A DNA stretch of 7,078 nt. Source: Candidatus Bathyarchaeota archaeon (GTDB lineage Archaea > Thermoproteota > Bathyarchaeia > Bathyarchaeales > Bathyarchaeaceae). The stretch spans positions 1-7,078 of the forward strand of contig QMYO01000080.1 in the NCBI GenBank assembly GCA_003662715.1. Direction: 5' to 3'. Of this stretch, positions 5,754-7,078 are shown piece after piece (positions within the stretch are counted from its first letter, which is position 1; every line of letters begins with the position of its first letter). Position numbers and translations under genes: made by a program. The notes under the pieces are model-generated. The model made no database searches. It had not been told where the DNA came from and saw nothing but the letters and a program-made list of their open reading frames with translations.

Positions 5754-6184
5754 AACAAAGTGGACAAGGACTAGGCTGTTATCCAGTCGCGCCAACCTCA
5801 AAGCTAATGATCCGAGTCAATAATGGCAAAAATTCGACTGTAAGCGTACTCATCGATAGTCAACTGAATCTCACATGGACTAATGTTGGGTCTTCAACAA
5901 TAGTTAAGCCTCCATTTACGATTGAGAACAAGCTTGATTTCAACCTGCTAAATTTGACAGAACTTGTGGCAAAGAATTACATTCAAAACAACCAGACAAA
6001 TGTCATAGTACCCTTCTCAAACAGCCACACCGTTTTTGGGAAAACCAACTGTTGGTTAGATCAAGAATATATGTCCAATGGGTCACACCAAATACACAAG
6101 CAAACATGCTTAATCCATGCGCTTTTTCGCAATGCGCCTATTATTCCTCAATTTAAACTTGCTAATAACACTGAGGTAAGCTAG
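5754..6184 (+). CDS. Probable pro-region of the plus-strand protease
   Basis: This frame (SKLMIRVNNGKNSTVSVLID ... NKLDFNLLNLTELVAKNY ... TNVIVPFSNSHTVFGK) precedes the catalytic domain without a gap. Its end, [29 protein letters not shown], has the shape of the last strand of an I9-type inhibitor propeptide, where a charged residue is normal at the stop position. The middle is Asn-rich with several glycosylation sequons and is not recognised by family. The part from about 6050 to 6130 (CWLDQEYMSNGSHQIHKQTC) is less convincing, so further hidden frame changes are possible. Confidence 0.5.
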
Positions 6185-6500
6185 GTATGGCTGGACCGCA
6201 AATTCCAAGCAAACCTAGACCAAAGCGTCCCAATAATTAAAGACCCAGCAGATTGGGCAAAAATAGAAATGTCATATGGTAGAAGCATCAACGGCTCAGG
6301 AGTAAAAATTGCCATTCTCGACACAGGCATTGACCCAACTCACCCAGACAATATCCTTCTGGAGAGTCAGCACGATAAATTCAGCCACGGAACCCACTGC
6401 GCTAGCATAGCTGCTGGAACCGGAGCAGCAAGCTCAGACCGATACACGGGTGTTGCTCCACAAGCAACAATTTACAACGTCAAAGTCCTAAACAATAAGG
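6185..6500 (+). CDS. Subtilase catalytic Asp and His segment
   Basis: Immediately after the TAG and in the same frame the sequence reads [20 protein letters not shown], then the start of the catalytic domain. The Asp block ([16 protein letters not shown]) and the His block ([14 protein letters not shown]) are both intact and only 22 residues apart, a short surface loop for this family. [16 protein letters not shown] follows as expected. The frame then falls off into KVLKTG-stop; one extra G near 6497 restores [20 protein letters not shown]. Confidence 0.85.
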
Positions 6501-6736
6501 AGAAGGTCTTGAAAACTGGATAATAAGCGGAATCCAATGGGCAGTCGATAACGGCGCAAACGTATTAAGCATGAGTTTTGGAGCACAAACCCCCAGCGAC
6601 GGAACAGATCCCCTCTCAACCACGTCAATTGGGCAATCGAGCAAGGCCAGTCTGTGTTGCCGCCACAGGAAACTTCAGGACCTGCCATGTACAATAACCA
6701 CCGCAGGAAGTTCAAAGCTTGCGATAACTGTGGGCT
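6497..6736 (+). CDS. Subtilase middle segment, frame changing repeatedly
   Basis: Read in pieces: [40 protein letters not shown] (to 6623), VNWAIEQGQ (6624-6650), CVAATGN (6653-6673), SGPAMY (6675-6692), [14 protein letters not shown] (6694-6735). These are the substrate-cleft strand, the oxyanion Asn loop and the following strand of a subtilase, in the right order, with no missing residues beyond one at each seam. Four to five one-base changes in about 110 bases is exceptional. Confidence 0.8.
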
Positions 6737-6974
6737 TCCTCCAAAAGCGATGCTATCGCAACTTTCAGCTCAAGAGGACCAACAAACGACAACCGTATCA
6801 AACCCGACGTGTTAGCGCCAGGAGTCAATATTATAGCAGCCCGCGCCAGCGGTACAAACATGGGCACACCTATCTCCCAATATTATACCGTGGCTTCGGG
6901 AACCTCGATGGCAACTCCACATGTAGCGGGCGCCGTAGCACCCTTATTAGACGCTAACCCCTCTTTAACCCATT
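6737..6974 (+). CDS. Subtilase catalytic Ser segment
   Basis: In one frame: [40 protein letters not shown], then [20 protein letters not shown] and LLDANPSLT. The FSSRGP...KPD(V/I)xAPG block and the GTSMATPH block are classical S8 signatures, with the catalytic Ser at codon 6905. The frame is lost after NPSLT near 6971-6975. Confidence 0.9.
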
Positions 6975-7078
6975 CAGGTAAAAAAGGCGCTGTCAAACTA
7001 CGCTGAAGACTTAGGGCTAAACGTACTCGAGTGGGGCTCCGGCAGAATAAACGTTTGCGGTGCGGTTAATGTTTCTCT
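6975..7078 (+). CDS. C-terminal end of the subtilase domain, running off the window
   Basis: [34 protein letters not shown]: the final helix and strand of the protease domain, after which accessory domains or the stop would lie outside the window. It is out of frame with the Ser segment; two missing bases near 6971 (or one extra) would join them as [11 protein letters not shown]. Confidence 0.8.

Larger units (their letters stand above)
5616..7078 (+). pseudogene. Subtilisin-like serine protease, fragmented over three frames and cut by the window end
   Basis: Joined across frames, this is a secreted S8 protease with all catalytic elements: signal peptide (5616-5700), pro-region (about 5754-6270), catalytic Asp in [11 protein letters not shown] (codon 6320), catalytic His in [12 protein letters not shown] (codon 6386), oxyanion Asn in VAATGN, and catalytic Ser in [13 protein letters not shown] (codon 6905). 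It is followed by the closing helix and strand ([30 protein letters not shown]) and runs off the window. Frame changes are needed near 5750, 6497, 6624, 6652, 6674, 6693, 6736 and 6975, plus a TAG at 6182-6184. The residues between the changes are highly conserved subtilase sequence, so the indels look recent or artefactual. The true gene may be intact and active; here it is recorded as disrupted because the given sequence cannot be translated as one protein. It belongs to a different subtilase subgroup from the minus-strand copy and shows no sign of the CARDB modules within the window. Confidence 0.85.

Noticed and set aside
5751..6184. TAG codons at 5751, 5772 and 6182 as pyrrolysine or amber read-through sites
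   Set aside because: The first two lie where the frame is being lost, the intact gene at 3850-5493 ends in TAG, and the minus-strand gene has TAA in an equivalent role. Nonsense change or error is simpler.
1..7078. Mobile element origin of the region
   Set aside because: No transposase, integrase, terminal inverted repeat or target duplication was seen; frequent AAGCTT sites are only restriction sites.

Overview
The window reads as an accessory, extracellular-protein locus of an archaeon, probably an uncultivated lineage such as Bathyarchaeia (a guess from style, not a search). Supporting signs are TATA/BRE-like promoters, two genes whose start codon lies about 28 nt from a TATA-like box (probably leaderless), TTG and GTG starts, signal peptides on every gene start that can be seen, Asn/Thr-rich secreted proteins with many N-glycosylation sequons, YYLTV...WKTQ repeats, and cohesin- and dockerin-like modules outside a cellulosome setting. 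The window begins exactly at an AAGCTT (HindIII) site, so its left edge may be a cloning boundary.

Layout. 1-129 (-): first 43 codons of a signal-peptide or membrane-anchored protein, cut by the window edge. 197-3337 (-): one long gene for a modular secreted subtilisin-like (S8) protease. Order: signal peptide, subtilase core, CARDB repeat, glutamine-amidotransferase-like fold, more CARDB repeats, cohesin-like domain, CARDB, dockerin. It is broken by three single-base frameshifts, one in-frame TAA and two larger deletions; one deletion removes the propeptide and the catalytic Asp and His regions. 3354-3849: divergent intergenic region with promoters for both sides and a plus-strand remnant of a cohesin-like gene. 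3850-5493 (+): the only intact gene, a 547-residue exported surface protein (DUF4114-like head, three tandem repeats, PKD/Ig-like domain, C-terminal VGGYS + membrane segment + basic tail). 5616-7078 (+): a second, different subtilase with all three catalytic motifs, cut by the window end and split over all three frames by at least eight small frame changes plus one in-frame TAG.

Together the genes describe a cell-surface or secreted proteolysis/adhesion cluster: two proteases on opposite strands flank an anchored repeat protein. The central caution is that both protease genes are fragmented while the 1.6 kb gene between them is clean. In the plus-strand protease, small indels are dense but the encoded motifs remain well conserved, which looks more like sequencing error than old decay. 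In the minus-strand protease, the loss of whole domains cannot be explained by base-calling errors and suggests a true pseudogene or a rearranged/misassembled copy. No RNA gene, CRISPR array, insertion sequence or transposase was seen.
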